Shown: piece by piece, positions 6,004 to 6,631 of the stretch | Position numbering within the stretch: the stretch's first letter is position 1 | How the letters are laid out: each line of letters starts with the position of its first letter | Assembly: GCA_023134955.1 (NCBI GenBank) | Contig: JAGLUC010000045.1 | Coordinates: forward strand, 1 to 6,631 | Source: Methylococcales bacterium | GTDB taxonomy: Bacteria > Pseudomonadota > Gammaproteobacteria > Methylococcales > Methylomonadaceae | Direction of reading: 5' to 3' | Length of the DNA: 6,631 nt | Notes under the pieces: generated by a model | Databases searched by the model: none | The model's input: the letters and a program-made list of their open reading frames with translations, nothing else | What the model was told of the DNA's origin: nothing | Program-made: the position numbers and the translations under genes

Positions 6004-6120
6004 TAGCTCGCTCACCTACCAGTGCGTAGAAAGAGGTGACCGCTATCGCCCGGTCCACAATAGGCGACCATTTTTTAAACGCCGTTAAAGTCATTCGTAG
6101 CGCTTAAGTTCCGAGCTAAT
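6002..6120. repeat. 119-bp segment bounded by a 9-bp perfect inverted repeat
   Basis: ATTAGCTCG (6002-6010) and CGAGCTAAT (6112-6120) are exact reverse complements. The enclosed 101 bp is about half G+C by hand count, against clearly AT-rich flanks. Internal complementary pieces include TCACCT with AGGTGA near the left arm and TCGCC with GGCGA around 6045-6067. It could be a small non-autonomous mobile repeat or a structured RNA. Integron attC cores (RYYYAAC/GTTRRRY) are not present. Confidence 0.5.
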
Positions 6121-6157
6121 CTTCTGTGACTATTGCCCTCATTCCTCTCTTAATCAA

Positions 6158-6200
6158 ATGAAGAGCATAGAGCAACTATTTGTTTCATATCATTTTTTTT
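6158..6200 (+). terminator. Weak plus-strand terminator candidate
   Basis: ATGAA (6158-6162) pairs with TTCAT (6184-6188), and inside it ATAG (6167-6170) pairs with CTAT (6176-6179) around a 5-base loop. Eight T residues follow at 6193-6200. The stem is AT-rich, with internal loops and four bases between stem and T-run, so strength is doubtful. It would end a transcript starting near 6010 at roughly 190 nt. Confidence 0.2.
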
Positions 6201-6217
6201 AATTTAAGGCTTAAAAC

Positions 6218-6244
6218 CTTGTCATTCAGTCAAATGAAAACAAG
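6218..6244 (-). terminator. Hairpin directly after the ATP-binding gene stop
   Basis: Five base pairs (6240-6244 with 6218-6222) and four more (6233-6236 with 6223-6226) form a stem with a 3-base bulge and 6-base loop. It starts at the base after the TAG stop. On the minus strand it is followed by GGTTTTAAG, a short T-run only. It is a possible intrinsic terminator, which would uncouple this gene from RAYT and hsdR. Confidence 0.3.
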
Positions 6245-6631
6245 CTATGCCCAAAACGGCACATAACGATAAAATTTTCGGTTAGCTTTTGGGTCATATA
6301 GTCTGATTAATCCAGCATCGATGGTTTGCTTTATAAGTCGGCTAACAACAGCACTGCTCCCCTCATTAATACTAAGCCTTTCTCTTAACGATGTATTATT
6401 CATCGGCTCCTTATTAACGTATTTTAAGCAACAATGCTGATAACAGGCTCTTATCCTATCCTCTACATCCATATCTTTATAGTCTTTATGAGAGAACAAT
6501 ATCACCCGTGTATGTTGCTCGGTTTGTTCAAAAATAGGGGCAGGTAATTGATAAACTTCTGTTTCAGTGATCACTTTAACAATTCCACTACCTCGTTCCT
6601 CACAAATACCGATACGGCGCATAAAAGAAGC
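6245..6631 (-). CDS. AlbA/RecG-like ATP-binding protein, C-terminal part (COG2865 type)
   Basis: The final 128 codons are visible; the gene enters from the right edge, and the frame stays open upstream of the first visible ATG (ASF precedes MRRIGICEERGSG), so that ATG is internal. ICEERGSGIVKVITETEVYQ matches the end of the GHKL-type HATPase_c_4 domain found in COG2865 proteins (AlbA_2 DNA-binding domain, ATPase domain, winged helix). The remainder, from DRIRACYQHCCLKYV through NTSLRERLSI to AGLIRLYDP and the end KFYRYVPFWA, is the C-terminal winged-helix region typical of family members found within hsd operons. Their exact role is not established; DNA-binding regulation or accessory function is assumed. 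The position upstream of hsdR on the same strand supports a type I locus in which hsdM and hsdS lie further right. Confidence 0.85.
   Translation of the reverse strand, partial: ASFMRRIGICEERGSGIVKVITETEVYQLPAPIFEQTEQHTRVILFSHKDYKDMDVEDRIRACYQHCCLKYVNKEPMNNTSLRERLSINEGSSAVVSRLIKQTIDAGLIRLYDPKANRKFYRYVPFWA

Larger units (their letters stand above)
5911..6244. other. Intergenic stretch between REP 3 and the ATP-binding gene
   Basis: No protein-coding gene is supported here. The interval holds a plus-strand promoter candidate (5974-6003), a G+C-richer segment bounded by inverted repeats (6002-6120), and two hairpins listed separately. A 33-codon minus-strand frame (5993-6094, MTLTAFKKWSPIVDRAIAVT onward) crosses the segment but has no ribosome binding site. 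The rest, 6121-6217, is AT-rich with an eight-T run at 6193-6200. Confidence 0.5.

Noticed and set aside
6002..6120. Integron attC site
   Set aside because: Size and end symmetry are suggestive, but the RYYYAAC and GTTRRRY core sites are absent and there is no integrase or cassette array.

Overview
The window is an AT-rich, gene-dense accessory region. Its gene content (type I restriction, type II toxin-antitoxin modules, a REP-associated transposase with GTAG-type REP hairpins) fits a low-GC gammaproteobacterium. No single gene fixes the genus, so that assignment is an inference. Every supported gene lies on the minus strand, so the order of transcription is from high to low coordinates.

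Right edge, 6245-6631: the C-terminal end of an AlbA/RecG-like ATP-binding protein (COG2865 type), a frequent companion of type I restriction loci. Next, 5161-6244 is a mobile and intergenic patch. It holds a complete RAYT transposase (5216-5755), three REP hairpins (5175-5208, 5785-5817, 5878-5910), an internally deleted RAYT derivative between the second and third REPs, and a separate G+C-richer segment bounded by a 9-bp inverted repeat (6002-6120) with a good plus-strand promoter at its left end.

Centre, 2076-5138: a full-length type I restriction endonuclease subunit R (hsdR) with nuclease and helicase motifs intact. The partner subunits hsdM and hsdS are not in the window. They are probably to the right, beyond the ATP-binding gene.

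Between hsdR and the toxin-antitoxin genes (1244-2075) is decayed sequence. It contains the C-terminal part of what looks like a nucleotide-cyclase-like protein, broken by an in-frame TGA and lacking its N-terminus, plus another open but startless frame and a GC-rich hairpin.

Left part, 1-1247: two type II toxin-antitoxin modules in tandem. The first is DUF1778 (ribbon-helix-helix) antitoxin plus GNAT acetyltransferase toxin (TacAT/AtaRT type), with a recognisable promoter and a palindromic operator candidate. The second is Phd/YefM antitoxin plus a RelE/ParE toxin cut by the window edge. Overlapping stop and start codons couple the genes within each module. The whole reads as a defence and mobile-element island: restriction plus addiction modules, interrupted by REP/RAYT insertions and gene remnants.
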